64,000 nt of DNA from Bacillus thermotolerans (GCF_000812025.2 NZ_JWJE02000010.1:1-64000); one strand, 5' to 3'. Positions 17,250-26,673 are shown, numbered from the stretch's first letter. Notes: a model not told the origin generated them from the sequence alone. Made by a program: numbers and translations.

Positions 17250-19280
17250 TTAATCGGCTGACTTCCTCATTCTTCGGCTAATTGTCGAGACACTGACTTC
17301 AAGTGCTTCTGCCGCTTTGGTGGCTGTTTTGTATTTACCTATGGCAAGTCGAATCAGCTGATCTTCTACTTCTTGTATAGCCTGCTTCAGCGGCAAAAGC
17401 CCCCGTACTGTTAAAGGCTCTGTTCCTTCTGCTTCCGTATCCCAGATGGCCCGAAACACATCATCCTCTGAAATGATCTCACGGCGGCCGATCACGACGA
17501 GACGCTCCATGACATTTTGAAGCTCACGAATGTTTCCCGGCCATTGATAGGTTTCAAGAAGCTCCAATCCTTCCCTCGACAGCTTTTTACTCCTGTTATA
17601 CATTTGATTCAGCTCCTCTAAAAAGCTGAGAGCAAGCGGCATAATGTCGCTTTTTCGCTTTCTGAGCGGCTGCACACGCAACGGAATAACATGCAATCGA
17701 TAAAACAGGTCATCTCGGAAGGTCTGTTCTGCGACCATTTTTCTTAGATTTTTATTGGTGGCCGCCAATACACGTACATCCACCTTGATTGGGCGAAAGC
17801 TGCCGATGCGAACGATCTCCTTTTCCTGCAGCACCCTCAGCAGCTTCACTTGCATATGAAGGGGAAGCTCTGCTATTTCATCGAGAAAAATCGTTCCCCC
17901 GTCTGCAGCTTCAAACAATCCTATTTTTCGGGTGTCTGCTCCTGTAAAGGCCCCTTTTTCATGTCCAAACAATTCACTCTCCAATAGGTTTTCAGGAATC
18001 GCTCCGCAGTTAACAGTGATAAATGGCCCCTTTGCCCGGCGGCTAAACTCATGAATGTGACTTGCAACCACTTCTTTTCCGACGCCCGATTCCCCGCTAA
18101 TTAATACAGTTGACTCTGTTTCCGCCACCTCTTTTAACTGTTCAACCAGTTCTTTCATTTCTTCTGAACGGTACACGAGCTTTTTGACGCCATCTGGTGT
18201 GAGACGGCCTTCACTTTCATGGGTCTTTTGCTGTTCAGCTTTTTCCAGGCTGATATCACGCGAAAGAACGATGACTTTCTCTAATTTTCCTTCCTTTAAA
18301 ACAGGTACAGCTGTAGACAAGATGCTCGTCTGCTGCCTGTTCCTTTGAGGAAGACTGACTCGTTCTCTTTCTCTTAAGCAATGGTCCACAACATTAGGCT
18401 CAACTAACCCTTTCTCCTGCAAATCATAGACGTTTTGTCCGATTAGCTCCTCTTTCGAATAAGGTCGCCAAAAGCTATCTAAGAAAGTACCTGTGATGCT
18501 CGTTATTTCTCCAGAAGGCTGTACAACCATAATTTGTTCATTAGAAGCCGTGTAAATTGCCTGCAGCTCTTCACTAATCCCGCGAACAAACTCCAGCTCA
18601 CCAACTGTTCTTTTCAAGTGTTCCTGAAGGTAAAATAGGTGGACCACTCCTCGAACGCGTCCATTGTGATAAATAGGAGAAAAGTGACCTGTGATCTTCT
18701 TAAAGTTAAACATGCTATCTACCCCGAATAAGACGTCACCAGCAAGAATACTCTCCCAGTTCACACTAGTCGATAGAATATTTCGATAATTCCTTCCGTT
18801 AAGAATGGAAGAAGATAGACCAAGAATTTGACTCGCTGTTTCATTCATGAAGTTCACTTCAAATGCTTCATTTGTGGTGATAATACCAATTTGAGCACTG
18901 TCCAAGCTATGATTAAGAAAATCCAGCTGCCGCCGAGCGAGTTGGCTTTTTGCTTCTTGCACCGTTATATAACCAACTGCCTTATTTTGTTCATTGACCC
19001 CGACGATGATTTCACAGTTATAGCACACCTCTACCCATCCCGCTTCTTTCACAAATAGAATGTCTGTTTCATAATTGGCTGCTCTATCTAGTGAGGAACC
19101 ATTCTTTATTTGCTTCATTAGTGAAGTCAAGGTAATGTAGCCGACAATGACCTCTTTTTCATAAATGAAAAGAACGGAAGATTCCTGCTCGGCGAACAAA
19201 TTTGCTGCTTCCTGAATGGCGGCTCCTACTAATAGCTTAGACGGCAACGTTTGTAAAACCTCTTGCCACTTCCACCTCAT
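17250..19280 (-). CDS. Sigma-54-dependent activator with CBS and PAS domains
   Basis: 676 residues. In order: a CBS-domain pair (about 8-110), a PAS domain (about 118-225), a second PAS domain (about 240-350), an AAA+ domain with Walker [15 protein letters not shown] and DEIAELPL, and a Fis-type helix-turn-helix at the extreme C-terminus ([19 protein letters not shown]). CBS pairs usually sense adenine nucleotides, and PAS domains small ligands or redox. ATG 19280 is preceded by AAGGGAG at 8 nt. It is the first gene of the pxpBC-hyuAB unit and lies behind a sigma-54 promoter, so it probably activates its own operon. Confidence 0.9.
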   Translation of the reverse strand: MRWKWQEVLQTLPSKLLVGAAIQEAANLFAEQESSVLFIYEKEVIVGYITLTSLMKQIKNGSSLDRAANYETDILFVKEAGWVEVCYNCEIIVGVNEQNKAVGYITVQEAKSQLARRQLDFLNHSLDSAQIGIITTNEAFEVNFMNETASQILGLSSSILNGRNYRNILSTSVNWESILAGDVLFGVDSMFNFKKITGHFSPIYHNGRVRGVVHLFYLQEHLKRTVGELEFVRGISEELQAIYTASNEQIMVVQPSGEITSITGTFLDSFWRPYSKEELIGQNVYDLQEKGLVEPNVVDHCLRERERVSLPQRNRQQTSILSTAVPVLKEGKLEKVIVLSRDISLEKAEQQKTHESEGRLTPDGVKKLVYRSEEMKELVEQLKEVAETESTVLISGESGVGKEVVASHIHEFSRRAKGPFITVNCGAIPENLLESELFGHEKGAFTGADTRKIGLFEAADGGTIFLDEIAELPLHMQVKLLRVLQEKEIVRIGSFRPIKVDVRVLAATNKNLRKMVAEQTFRDDLFYRLHVIPLRVQPLRKRKSDIMPLALSFLEELNQMYNRSKKLSREGLELLETYQWPGNIRELQNVMERLVVIGRREIISEDDVFRAIWDTEAEGTEPLTVRGLLPLKQAIQEVEDQLIRLAIGKYKTATKAAEALEVSVSTISRRMRKSAD

Positions 19281-19366
19281 CTTCCCATCTCCCTTCTGAC
19301 CAGTCCGAGACTCTAGCGAAGGGACAAGCTTTCTATCTAGTAAGTGCTATATTTATGTATTAAATA

Positions 19367-19383
19367 AGCAAGTCCCATGCCAA
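19367..19383 (-). promoter_or_regulatory. Sigma-54 (-24/-12) promoter of the activator-pxpBC-hyuAB unit
   Basis: On the minus strand the site reads TTGGCATGGGACTTGCT, matching TGGCAC-N5-TTGCT. It lies about 87 nt upstream of ATG 19280. Confidence 0.82.
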
Positions 19384-19565
19384 GTAAAAAAAGACGACAA
19401 CAACAACCAATAATCTGCGCAAAAAGCGCTTTTCTACAGGCATTCAACAATTCTTTCTAGGCTCTTCTAGTTACCTACATTTGACAGCGCCCTGTAAAAC
19501 ACCTGCCTATTTTTTGCTAAAATGCAAAGCTAATTGCAAAACTGCAAAATATTTGCTCATATTAT
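19384..19565. promoter_or_regulatory. Candidate enhancer region with TGCAAA repeats
   Basis: Upstream of the -24/-12 site are GCGCAAAAAGCGC (about 19417-19429) and four TGCAAA or TTTGC words between 19515 and 19558, including GCAAAATATTTGC. This spacing suits binding of an activator. Which element is used is inference. The 349-bp gap 19281-19629 holds no gene. Confidence 0.35.
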
Positions 19566-19567
19566 AA

Positions 19568-19592
19568 GAGCGAGGGGGGCATCCCCTCGCTC
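19568..19592 (-). terminator. Terminator of the FAD oxidoreductase gene
   Basis: GAGCGAGGGG (19568-19577) pairs perfectly with CCCCTCGCTC (19583-19592). TTATAATAT follows on the minus strand. Confidence 0.75.
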
Positions 19593-19629
19593 CTTCAAAC
19601 AACAGAGTACACCTATTCATCATGGGCCC

Positions 19630-20757
19630 CTACTCTTCTTCCTTTATCATCGCCTTTGCTACTTTATATAAATCAAGATCAATATCAAGCGGTTCAGCGA
19701 GCACCATTTTTGCGAGCTGGGCACCGAGAAACGGGCCGACCGTTAAGCCGGAAGCTCCAAGTCCGTTAGCAAGGAGAAGGCTGTCATATCCAGGCACCTG
19801 TCCGATGACTGGCAGAAAGCCCGGTGTGAATGGACGAAAACCGACGCGCGCTTCGACGAATGTACCATCAGCAAGATCCGGTGCTACAGCTAAAGCTTTA
19901 TCGAACACCTCATGCATGCCGCCTGCTGTTACGCGTGTGTTAAAATCCATATTGTCTTCATGAGTGGCTCCAATGACGACACGCCCCTGATCAAAAGCCA
20001 AAATGTACTGATCGGTCGGCGGCATGACAACCGGCCAATGGTCGGTCTCTTCTTTCTCCAGCTGCAGGTGGGCAATTTGCGCTTTTTGGGAAGTCACCTG
20101 AAAAGCAACGCCTAGCGGGGACAGCAGCTCACCTGCCCACGCACCTGCCGTGAGAAGAATATAATCAGCTTCATATCGATCCTCTCCGACCCGAACACCG
20201 GTTGCTTCCCCGTTGCTTCGCTCTAATTCGGCAGACCCATGAATGAACCTAGCACCATGCCTTTTTGCCGCACAAAGCAACGCCTGCCGCAGCGCTCGCC
20301 CATTGACACGCGCTGCTCCGCTCACATAAACAGAAGCGTATTCTTTGGATAAAGGAGGAAACATCGCAGACGTTTCCTCTTCTGTCAGCTGGCGTATCTC
20401 GCCTATTTCCGGAGCATCCTCCCGGCGCTTGATAGCCCGCTCTTCCATCTTTTCAAGCTTTCCTGTCTCCGTATGCAGGCTAACCGCACCTACTCGTTCA
20501 TAGCCTGTTTCCGTCTCTCCATCTCTTTTCAACTCTTCAATTAGCGAGGGATAGTAGGCGGCTCCTCCCTTCGCTAACGCATACCATGCTTTATTGCGGC
20601 GCTGCGAGAGCCATGGGCAAATAATGCCTGCCGCGGCATCCGTTGCCTGTCCTGGATCCTTTCGGTCAATCAGTGTTACCTTCTGTCCGGCTTTTGCCAA
20701 ATGATAAGCAGCAGATGCGCCTAAGATTCCGCCGCCGATAATTATGCTTCCCTTCAT
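19630..20757 (-). CDS. FAD-dependent oxidoreductase of the DadA/glycine oxidase type
   Basis: 375 residues. The N-terminal dinucleotide fold IIIGGGILGASAAYHLA ends in an acidic residue (LIDR). The C-terminal ARVGFRPFTPGFLPVIG and LANGLGASGLTVGPFLG segments are typical of the D-amino acid dehydrogenase/glycine oxidase/sarcosine oxidase group. It should oxidise an amino acid or N-methyl amino acid with FAD; the substrate is not predictable. ATG 20757 has AAGGTG upstream, whereas the longer frame starts at a TTG without such a site. It ends before a strong hairpin and appears monocistronic. Confidence 0.85.
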   Translation of the reverse strand: MKGSIIIGGGILGASAAYHLAKAGQKVTLIDRKDPGQATDAAAGIICPWLSQRRNKAWYALAKGGAAYYPSLIEELKRDGETETGYERVGAVSLHTETGKLEKMEERAIKRREDAPEIGEIRQLTEEETSAMFPPLSKEYASVYVSGAARVNGRALRQALLCAAKRHGARFIHGSAELERSNGEATGVRVGEDRYEADYILLTAGAWAGELLSPLGVAFQVTSQKAQIAHLQLEKEETDHWPVVMPPTDQYILAFDQGRVVIGATHEDNMDFNTRVTAGGMHEVFDKALAVAPDLADGTFVEARVGFRPFTPGFLPVIGQVPGYDSLLLANGLGASGLTVGPFLGAQLAKMVLAEPLDIDLDLYKVAKAMIKEEE

Positions 20758-20836
20758 GTAAACACCTTTTTCCAATAGATTTCATCCCTCTATTTTACAA
20801 GAGTTATGAAAGAGACTCAAAAGGAGAGACACCTCC

Positions 20837-21898
20837 TCACAAACAAGCTGATTCGATCATTTGTTTTACTAATTGTTTGTTTTTTTCCTTGAAAACATCG
20901 TTGTGGGAAGAAACCATTCCGCTTCCGTTCGCTTCGGGATCAATATATTGCTTAGCTTTATTAACGGCATTGGCCGCATCCTGGAAAGCACCCGCAATTA
21001 AATGCAGCTTCCCTTCATGATGCAGAACATCCCCAGCTGCATATAGGCCCGCTACTGACGTTTCACTATTGGCGCTGCCTTGAATATAGCACTGGTTCAC
21101 TGTCTTAATGTTTAAAGGGCTATTCTCAAGCAATGTCATATCCCGCTCATATCCGTGATTAACCACTACTTCATCTACCGGGAGATAGAAGGTCTTCCCT
21201 GTATCGTGGTTGATTACCTCAACTTGCTCAATAACTTCATGTGTGCTATTAGCAATAAGTCTCGTAATAGAGGTATGAAAGAGGCAGGTGGCTGAGCTTC
21301 CTAACAGCTGCTGCACTTGTGCTTCGTGTCCTTTTAAAGCTCCTTTTCTGTAAACAACATATACCTTCTTAGCAATCGGCTCGAGTTCATTTGCCCAGTC
21401 GATGGCCGAATTTCCGCCGCCTGAAATGACCACTGTCTTATCTTTAAACTGGTTCAATGATTTCACTGTATAATTAAGGTTGGTTACTTCAAACCGCTCT
21501 GCTCCCTCAATCTCCAGTTTTTGGGGGTTCAAAACGCCGCCTCCTACCGCCGCGATCACTGTTTTAGATAAATGTTTTCGTCCCGAAGCTCCTTCAATCA
21601 CAAATATCCCTTCTTCATTACGTGTGAGTCTTGTCACTTTTTCATTCAGCACTACTTCTGGATCGAACGTTAACGCTTGTTCAACAAGCTGCTGCATCAG
21701 TTCCGCTCCTATAATCGGACGGTGCCCGCCTACATCCCAAATCATTTTTTCCGGATAAACATGCAGCTTTCCGCCCAAGTGTGGCTGGCATTCAATTAGC
21801 TTTGTTTTCATCTGCCTTAATCCGCTGTAAAATGCAGAATAAAGCCCCGCCGGTCCGCCTCCGATAATGGTGATATCAAATAGTTCCTCTCCCGCCAT
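20837..21898 (-). CDS. ycgT: Ferredoxin/flavodoxin-NADP+ reductase, YcgT/YumC type
   Basis: 353 residues of the thioredoxin-reductase-like FNR class. It shows the FAD fold DITIIGGGPAGLYSAFYSGLR at the N-terminus, the NADP fold VVISGGGNSAIDWA in the middle, and the C-terminal GLYAAGDVLHHEGKLHLIAGAFQDA segment. The redox CxxC of thioredoxin reductase is absent. B. subtilis has YumC and the Fur-regulated YcgT. The Fur-type box just upstream and the divergent siderophore importer favour the YcgT role: supplying electrons, perhaps for reductive iron release. ATG 21898 follows AAGGAG at 9 nt. Confidence 0.88.
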   Translation of the reverse strand: MAGEELFDITIIGGGPAGLYSAFYSGLRQMKTKLIECQPHLGGKLHVYPEKMIWDVGGHRPIIGAELMQQLVEQALTFDPEVVLNEKVTRLTRNEEGIFVIEGASGRKHLSKTVIAAVGGGVLNPQKLEIEGAERFEVTNLNYTVKSLNQFKDKTVVISGGGNSAIDWANELEPIAKKVYVVYRKGALKGHEAQVQQLLGSSATCLFHTSITRLIANSTHEVIEQVEVINHDTGKTFYLPVDEVVVNHGYERDMTLLENSPLNIKTVNQCYIQGSANSETSVAGLYAAGDVLHHEGKLHLIAGAFQDAANAVNKAKQYIDPEANGSGMVSSHNDVFKEKNKQLVKQMIESACL

Positions 21899-21928
21899 GC
21901 TTCACCACTCCTTGATAAAAAATTGTTA

Positions 21929-21945
21929 TTGATTATCATTATCAA
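21929..21945. promoter_or_regulatory. Fur box in front of ycgT
   Basis: TGATTATCATTATCA, within a longer palindrome extending to TTAT and ATAA on either side, matches the Bacillus Fur 7-1-7 motif. It lies about 30 nt upstream of the reductase start codon. Confidence 0.8.
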
Positions 21946-21989
21946 TAAGATAACCCCTTTTTCATTCAATAGCAACTAAAAATAAGTTA

Positions 21990-22018
21990 TTGACAATAAA
22001 AAACAAGCGAATTATAGT
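21990..22018 (+). promoter_or_regulatory. Sigma-A promoter of the siderophore uptake operon
   Basis: TTGACA (21990-21995), 17-bp spacer, TATAGT (22013-22018). The Fur box at 22036 begins just after the predicted start point, so iron-loaded Fur would block it. Confidence 0.8.
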
Positions 22019-22035
22019 GGAGACATAAGCGAAAC

Positions 22036-22050
22036 TGATAATCATTATCA
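22036..22050. promoter_or_regulatory. Fur box in front of the siderophore ABC importer
   Basis: TGATAATCATTATCA is a full match to the 7-1-7 Fur motif, 38 nt before ATG 22088. Confidence 0.85.
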
Positions 22051-22087
22051 ATAATATTTTTAAATCTTCAAAAAGAGAGGTGACAGC

Positions 22088-22933
22088 ATGGCTCGCTTGT
22101 ATACAGATCATTTGCACGTAGGATATGGTGACCACTTAATCGTAAAGGATCTAACGACGAGTATTCCAGATAAGAAAATCACGACAATTATCGGCTCAAA
22201 CGGCTGTGGCAAGTCCACTTTATTAAAAGCTATGACCCGTATTATCCCCCACCAATCAGGAACGGTGATTCTTGATGGAGAACATATTCAAAAAGAGAAA
22301 ACGAAAAGAATCGCTCAGAAGCTTGCGATTCTCCCGCAAACACCTGAAAGTGCCAGCGGTCTGACCGTAGGGGAACTTGTTTCTTACGGACGCTTCCCCT
22401 ATCAAAACGGCTTTGGGCGCCTATCAAAAAAAGATCACGAAGTCATTCATTGGGCGCTGGAGGTAACAGGAACAGCTGCCTTTAAGCACCGGCCCGTTGA
22501 TGCGTTATCAGGCGGCCAGCGGCAACGAGTCTGGATTGCGATGGCCTTGGCCCAGGAGACAGAGATTATCTTCCTTGATGAACCAACGACCTACCTCGAT
22601 ATGGCTCACCAACTGGAGGTACTGGAGCTATTGCAGAAATTAAACCGAGAGCAGGAGCGCACGATTGTCATGGTGCTTCATGACTTGAATCAGGCCGCCC
22701 GTTTTGCGGATTATATCCTTGCACTGAAGGACGGGGAAATCGTGAAAGCCGGCTCTAGCGAGGAAGTAATGACTCGCGATGTGCTTAGAGAAGTATTCCA
22801 AATTGATGCCGAAATTGGGCGGGATCCTCGAACAAATAAACCAATATGCATCACTTACAATCTACTAAAAGGAGAAAACAAACATGAAGAAAGCATTTAT
22901 TCCATTCCTGTTGCTGTTCGTGCTCATTCTTAG
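22088..22933 (+). CDS. Iron-siderophore ABC transporter, ATP-binding protein
   Basis: 281 residues. Walker A GSNGCGKST is near residue 38, ABC signature LSGGQRQRVW, Walker B IIFLDEPTTYLDMA and the H-loop VLHDLNQAARFAD. It belongs to the FepC/FhuC/YusV class of iron-chelate importer ATPases. The C-terminus runs 50 nt into the binding-protein gene, giving an unusual extra tail of about 15 residues. First gene of a four-gene Fur-type operon (ATPase, lipoprotein, two permeases). Confidence 0.92.
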   Translation: MARLYTDHLHVGYGDHLIVKDLTTSIPDKKITTIIGSNGCGKSTLLKAMTRIIPHQSGTVILDGEHIQKEKTKRIAQKLAILPQTPESASGLTVGELVSYGRFPYQNGFGRLSKKDHEVIHWALEVTGTAAFKHRPVDALSGGQRQRVWIAMALAQETEIIFLDEPTTYLDMAHQLEVLELLQKLNREQERTIVMVLHDLNQAARFADYILALKDGEIVKAGSSEEVMTRDVLREVFQIDAEIGRDPRTNKPICITYNLLKGENKHEESIYSIPVAVRAHS

Positions 22934-23813
22934 TGCCTGCAGCAGCAATGGTACAGCATCAACTAGCGAGAAAGAGGCAACAAATGCGAAGGAAAAACCC
23001 GAAACCATTACATACCAATCCGAAAATGGACCAGTCGAGGTGCCTGCTGATCCTCAGCGCGTAGTTGTGTTGCAATCCTTTACCGGTAATGTGATGGCAT
23101 TAGATGTGAACCTTGTTGGAGTTGATTCGTGGTCAAAAGCGAATCCTAATTTTGCTGAAGAGTTAGAAGGTGTAGAAGAAGTAGCCGAGGATGACTTAGA
23201 GAAGATTATTGAGCTCGATCCTGATTTAATCATCGGTTTATCTACAACGAAAAACGTAGATAAATTAAATGAAATTGCCCCAACTGTTACTTACACTTAT
23301 GGAAAAGTCGATTACCTAACGCAGCACATTGAAATCGGGAAGCTATTAAATAAAGAAAAAGAAGCACGCGCATGGGTTGAGGACTTCAAACAGCGTGCAG
23401 AGCAAGCAGGCAAGGAAATTAAAGCGAAAATTGGTGAAGATGCAACGGTATCCGTTATCGAAAGCTGGGATAAGCAGCTGTATGTGTACGGTGATAACTG
23501 GGGGCGCGGCACAGAAATTCTTTACCAGGCTATGGACTTAAATATGCCTGAAAAAGTAAAAGAGACAGCTTTAAAGGACGGATATTACGCTCTATCTTTA
23601 GAAGTTCTTCCTGAATTCGCCGGAGATTACGTGATTTTAAGCAAAAACAAAGAAACGGACCACTCTTTCCAGGAAACAGAAACCTACAAGAACATTCCTG
23701 CTGTTAAAAACAATCAAGTGTTTGAAGTGGCTGCAGAGGAATTCTACTTTAATGACCCATTAACATTAGAACTTCAATTAGATTACTTTATTGAAAAATT
23801 TCTTGGGAAATAA
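22884..23813 (+). CDS. Iron-siderophore ABC transporter, substrate-binding lipoprotein
   Basis: 309 residues. Lipoprotein signal with lipobox LSAC, lipidated at Cys19, then a low-complexity linker. The class III binding fold is visible from PQRVVVLQSFTGNVMALDV through DLIIGLSTTKNVDKL and the C-terminal YFNDPLTLELQLDYF. It resembles FhuD/YxeB-type hydroxamate binders more than FeuA, but ligand assignment is uncertain. ATG 22884 has AAGGAG upstream and lies inside the end of the ATPase gene in another frame. Confidence 0.9.
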   Translation: MKKAFIPFLLLFVLILSACSSNGTASTSEKEATNAKEKPETITYQSENGPVEVPADPQRVVVLQSFTGNVMALDVNLVGVDSWSKANPNFAEELEGVEEVAEDDLEKIIELDPDLIIGLSTTKNVDKLNEIAPTVTYTYGKVDYLTQHIEIGKLLNKEKEARAWVEDFKQRAEQAGKEIKAKIGEDATVSVIESWDKQLYVYGDNWGRGTEILYQAMDLNMPEKVKETALKDGYYALSLEVLPEFAGDYVILSKNKETDHSFQETETYKNIPAVKNNQVFEVAAEEFYFNDPLTLELQLDYFIEKFLGK

Positions 23814-23820
23814 TTTTTTG

Positions 23821-23853
23821 AAAAGGAATTCTCATTAGCAGAATTCCTTTTCC
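23821..23853 (+). terminator. Intra-operon attenuating hairpin after the binding protein
   Basis: AAAAGGAATTCT (23821-23832) pairs exactly with AGAATTCCTTTT (23840-23851), 7-nt loop, then a T-rich tail. A partial terminator here would give more binding protein than permease. Confidence 0.7.
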
Positions 23854-23886
23854 TTTATCAATTTACGAAAGAAAGATGAGTGACTC

Positions 23887-24897
23887 ATGATGAAAGAAAA
23901 GCAACTGTCTCTTCCATTTATTTATCAGCTAGCTATCGGCCTCATTCTTTTTATAATCGCTTTTCTAGCGGCTATGGTATTTGGAGCAGCCGATGCTACC
24001 GTAAAGGATGCATGGCTGGCCCTCACTTCCAACACAGCAAACGATACGGTCACCCTTCTCCGGGAAATACGTCTGCCTCGTGAACTGGCCGCTATATTCG
24101 TCGGAGCTGCTCTTGGCGTTGCAGGCGCGATGATGCAAGGCATGACACGCAATCCGCTGGCCGACCCCGGGCTGCTTGGGTTAACCGCGGGGGCCAATGC
24201 AGCTCTCGCGATTGCCATTGTCTTTCTTCCTTCGGCCAATTACTTGGCAATTATGCTTGCTTGCATGGCGGGGGCTGCTGGAGGGGCTGCCCTAGTGCTC
24301 GGGCTCGGATCCATGAAGAAAGGCAGTCTCTCTCCTTTTCGGATTGTTCTCGCTGGAGCGGTTGTTTCTGCTTTTCTTCAGGCTGTTTCAGAAGGGATCG
24401 GTCTGTATTTTCATATCTCTAAGGATGTATCTATGTGGACGGCAGGAGGACTGATCGGTACTTCCTGGGAGCAGTTGCAGATCATTGCTCCGTTTATTGC
24501 AGGCGGCCTTTTCGCAGCCCTTCTGCTTTCAAGACAGCTGACGATTCTTAGCTTAAGTGAAGAAGCGGCTGCAGGTTTAGGACAGAAAACGATGCAAGTA
24601 AAGGTGATGTTGTTTTGCCTTATCGTGCTGCTTGCCGGAGCATCGGTTGCTCTCGTTGGCAACATGACATTCATCGGCTTAATGGTACCTCATATCGTAC
24701 GGGCGGTCACAGGAAGCGACTACCGCTTCATCATCCCAATGTCTGCTCTTGTGGGTGCCTCATTCATGCTATTCGCCGATATGCTTGGCCGCACCATTAA
24801 TGCTCCTTATGAGACCCCGGTAGCTGCTATCGTTGCCATCATGGGCTTGCCCTTCTTTTTGCTTATCGTCCGGAAAGGAGGACGCACCTTCTCATGA
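23887..24897 (+). CDS. Iron-siderophore ABC transporter, permease (FecCD family) 1
   Basis: 336 residues with about nine membrane segments. The FecCD features REIRLPRELAAIFVGAALGVAGAMMQG, TRNPLADPGLLGLTAGAN and GNMTFIGLMVPHIVRAVTG (coupling helix region) are present. It pairs with the next gene to form a heterodimeric channel. ATG 23887 or 23890; the ribosome binding site is weak (GAAAGATGAG). It overlaps the next start by ATGA. Confidence 0.92.
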   Translation: MMKEKQLSLPFIYQLAIGLILFIIAFLAAMVFGAADATVKDAWLALTSNTANDTVTLLREIRLPRELAAIFVGAALGVAGAMMQGMTRNPLADPGLLGLTAGANAALAIAIVFLPSANYLAIMLACMAGAAGGAALVLGLGSMKKGSLSPFRIVLAGAVVSAFLQAVSEGIGLYFHISKDVSMWTAGGLIGTSWEQLQIIAPFIAGGLFAALLLSRQLTILSLSEEAAAGLGQKTMQVKVMLFCLIVLLAGASVALVGNMTFIGLMVPHIVRAVTGSDYRFIIPMSALVGASFMLFADMLGRTINAPYETPVAAIVAIMGLPFFLLIVRKGGRTFS

Positions 24898-25904
24898 TAC
24901 AGTCCGCTTTGTTAAAAAAACAGCGAGCCTTCTTTATCGGTCTAATGGCGCTTATTGTTTTGACAGCCATTATAGGAATGGGCACAGGCTATGCCTCTTT
25001 ATCCTTTGATCGGTTAATACCTACGTTTCTCGGCGAAGGTTCTTTTAAAGAAGAATTTATCTTGTTCTCCGTCCGGCTGCCCCGACTGGCGATCACACTG
25101 CTTGCCGGTATGGCCCTGGCACTGTCCGGCGCTATTTTGCAAGGCATTACCCGGAACGACTTAGCAGATCCCGGAATTATCGGTATTAATTCAGGAGCGG
25201 GTGTTGGTGTCGCTGTCTTCTTCTTGTTCTTTCCTGTTGAAGCTGGCTCTTTTATTTACTTCTTGCCGCTGGCTGCTTTCGCTGGCGCCTTATTGACGGC
25301 TCTTACTATTTATTTATTTTCCTACAGCAGAAGCGGCGGAGTGCAGCCAGTAAAGCTTGTCTTAACAGGAGTCGGGTTCTCCATGGCGCTGTCCGGTGTG
25401 ATGATTGTTCTGATTTCTTCTGCTGAACGCACGAAGGTGGATTTTATTGCCAAATGGCTGGCGGGAAATATATGGGGCACGGACTGGCCGTTTGTATGGG
25501 CTTTGCTCCCTTGGCTGATCCTGTTTATTCCGTTTACCTTTTACCGGGCTAACCGGCTGAACCTTCTTTCGCTAAATCAGCCTGTAGCAATCGGGGTCGG
25601 GGTCGCTGTAGAGAAAGAGCGTCTCCTGCTTCTGTTAGCAGCTGCAGCTTTGGCGGCGTCTGCTGTTTCTGTAACAGGCGGCATCGCCTTTGTCGGGTTG
25701 ATGGCCCCTCATATAGCAAAAGCCTTAGTCGGTCCGCGGCATCAGCTGTTTCTCCCGCTCGCTCTCTTGATCGGCGGATGGCTGCTGCTGCTGGCTGATA
25801 CACTAGGCAGGAATGCAGGAGGTGCAGATGGCCTTCCTGCCGGCATCGTTGTCTCATTAATCGGTGCTCCTTACTTTATGTACCTGCTGCTAAAAAAAGC
25901 CTAG
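24894..25904 (+). CDS. Iron-siderophore ABC transporter, permease (FecCD family) 2
   Basis: 336 residues, same fold as the preceding gene, with VRLPRLAITLLAGMALALSGAILQG, TRNDLADPGIIGINSGAGVG and GGIAFVGLMAPHIAKALVG. It is translationally coupled through the ATGA overlap at 24894-24897. Last gene of the operon, followed by a terminator. Confidence 0.92.
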   Translation: MIQSALLKKQRAFFIGLMALIVLTAIIGMGTGYASLSFDRLIPTFLGEGSFKEEFILFSVRLPRLAITLLAGMALALSGAILQGITRNDLADPGIIGINSGAGVGVAVFFLFFPVEAGSFIYFLPLAAFAGALLTALTIYLFSYSRSGGVQPVKLVLTGVGFSMALSGVMIVLISSAERTKVDFIAKWLAGNIWGTDWPFVWALLPWLILFIPFTFYRANRLNLLSLNQPVAIGVGVAVEKERLLLLLAAAALAASAVSVTGGIAFVGLMAPHIAKALVGPRHQLFLPLALLIGGWLLLLADTLGRNAGGADGLPAGIVVSLIGAPYFMYLLLKKA

Positions 25905-25915
25905 CAGCTGCTCTT

Positions 25916-25956
25916 TGGCTCTTCTTCGATTCTTGCTTCGAAGGAGAGCCATTTTA
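25916..25956. terminator. Terminator at the end of the siderophore operon
   Basis: TGGCTCTTCTTCGA pairs with TCGAAGGAGAGCCA with one mismatch, followed by TTTTAA. It overlaps the stop of the convergent methyltransferase gene. Confidence 0.75.
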
Positions 25957-26562
25957 ATGCTCGTAACGAAAAATTAAAAACCGCTCGTTATCATCTCTCT
26001 CATACCATCCCGGCACTGTCACTTCTTTAAACAGTTCAAACGGCGTCTGCCTCTCTAAGAACTGAATGTATTCTACTGTTGGATAATACAGAATGAGATC
26101 AACTGACCTTCTCTCCTCTTCTACAGAGCGCAGGATGTTGTCTACCACTTTCATAAAAATATGAATGGAAAAAGGATTAAAGAAATAAAACCGGTTATCT
26201 TCCTTCTTCACTTCATACTGCTCTGCCGGACAGCACTCAAAGCGCATCACTCCGTCTGTTCGCTTCTTCTTCCTCATGTAAGCTTCTCGATTATTCATTG
26301 CCTCCTCATACAGCTGCCTGTTTACTTCTACGCCGGTCACCCTTATTTGAAAACGGTGGTGAATGTAAAACAGCAGCCGGCCTTTCCCGCAGCCGAAATC
26401 CACCACGCCATCTGTCTTGGCTACCTCGTACTCTTCGAAAAGCTCGTTCAATGCCGCGTAAGGTGTAGCTTCATATGGATTGTAATGGATGGATTGATAC
26501 AAAACATTCCAATGATCACTTGTATGAATGTGAAGCACACGATCATACTCTTTCTCGCTCAT
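25954..26562 (-). CDS. Class I SAM-dependent methyltransferase
   Basis: 202 residues. The SAM-binding glycine motif VDFGCGKGRLLFYIHHRF is followed by an acidic residue at the end of strand 2 (VTGVEVN) and the FYFFNPFS catalytic-strand region. Substrate unknown; small-molecule or protein targets are both possible. It is isolated between two convergent or unrelated units. Confidence 0.8.
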   Translation of the reverse strand: MSEKEYDRVLHIHTSDHWNVLYQSIHYNPYEATPYAALNELFEEYEVAKTDGVVDFGCGKGRLLFYIHHRFQIRVTGVEVNRQLYEEAMNNREAYMRKKKRTDGVMRFECCPAEQYEVKKEDNRFYFFNPFSIHIFMKVVDNILRSVEEERRSVDLILYYPTVEYIQFLERQTPFELFKEVTVPGWYERDDNERFLIFRYEH

Positions 26563-26673
26563 ATATATCCCTCAATCGTTTTTCCTCATTATAATCCCCT
26601 GACAACCGGGCGTAAATCAGCAAAAATCAAAGCAGCAGTGCTGATGGACCCGCTCTATCGCTCACACTGCCCG

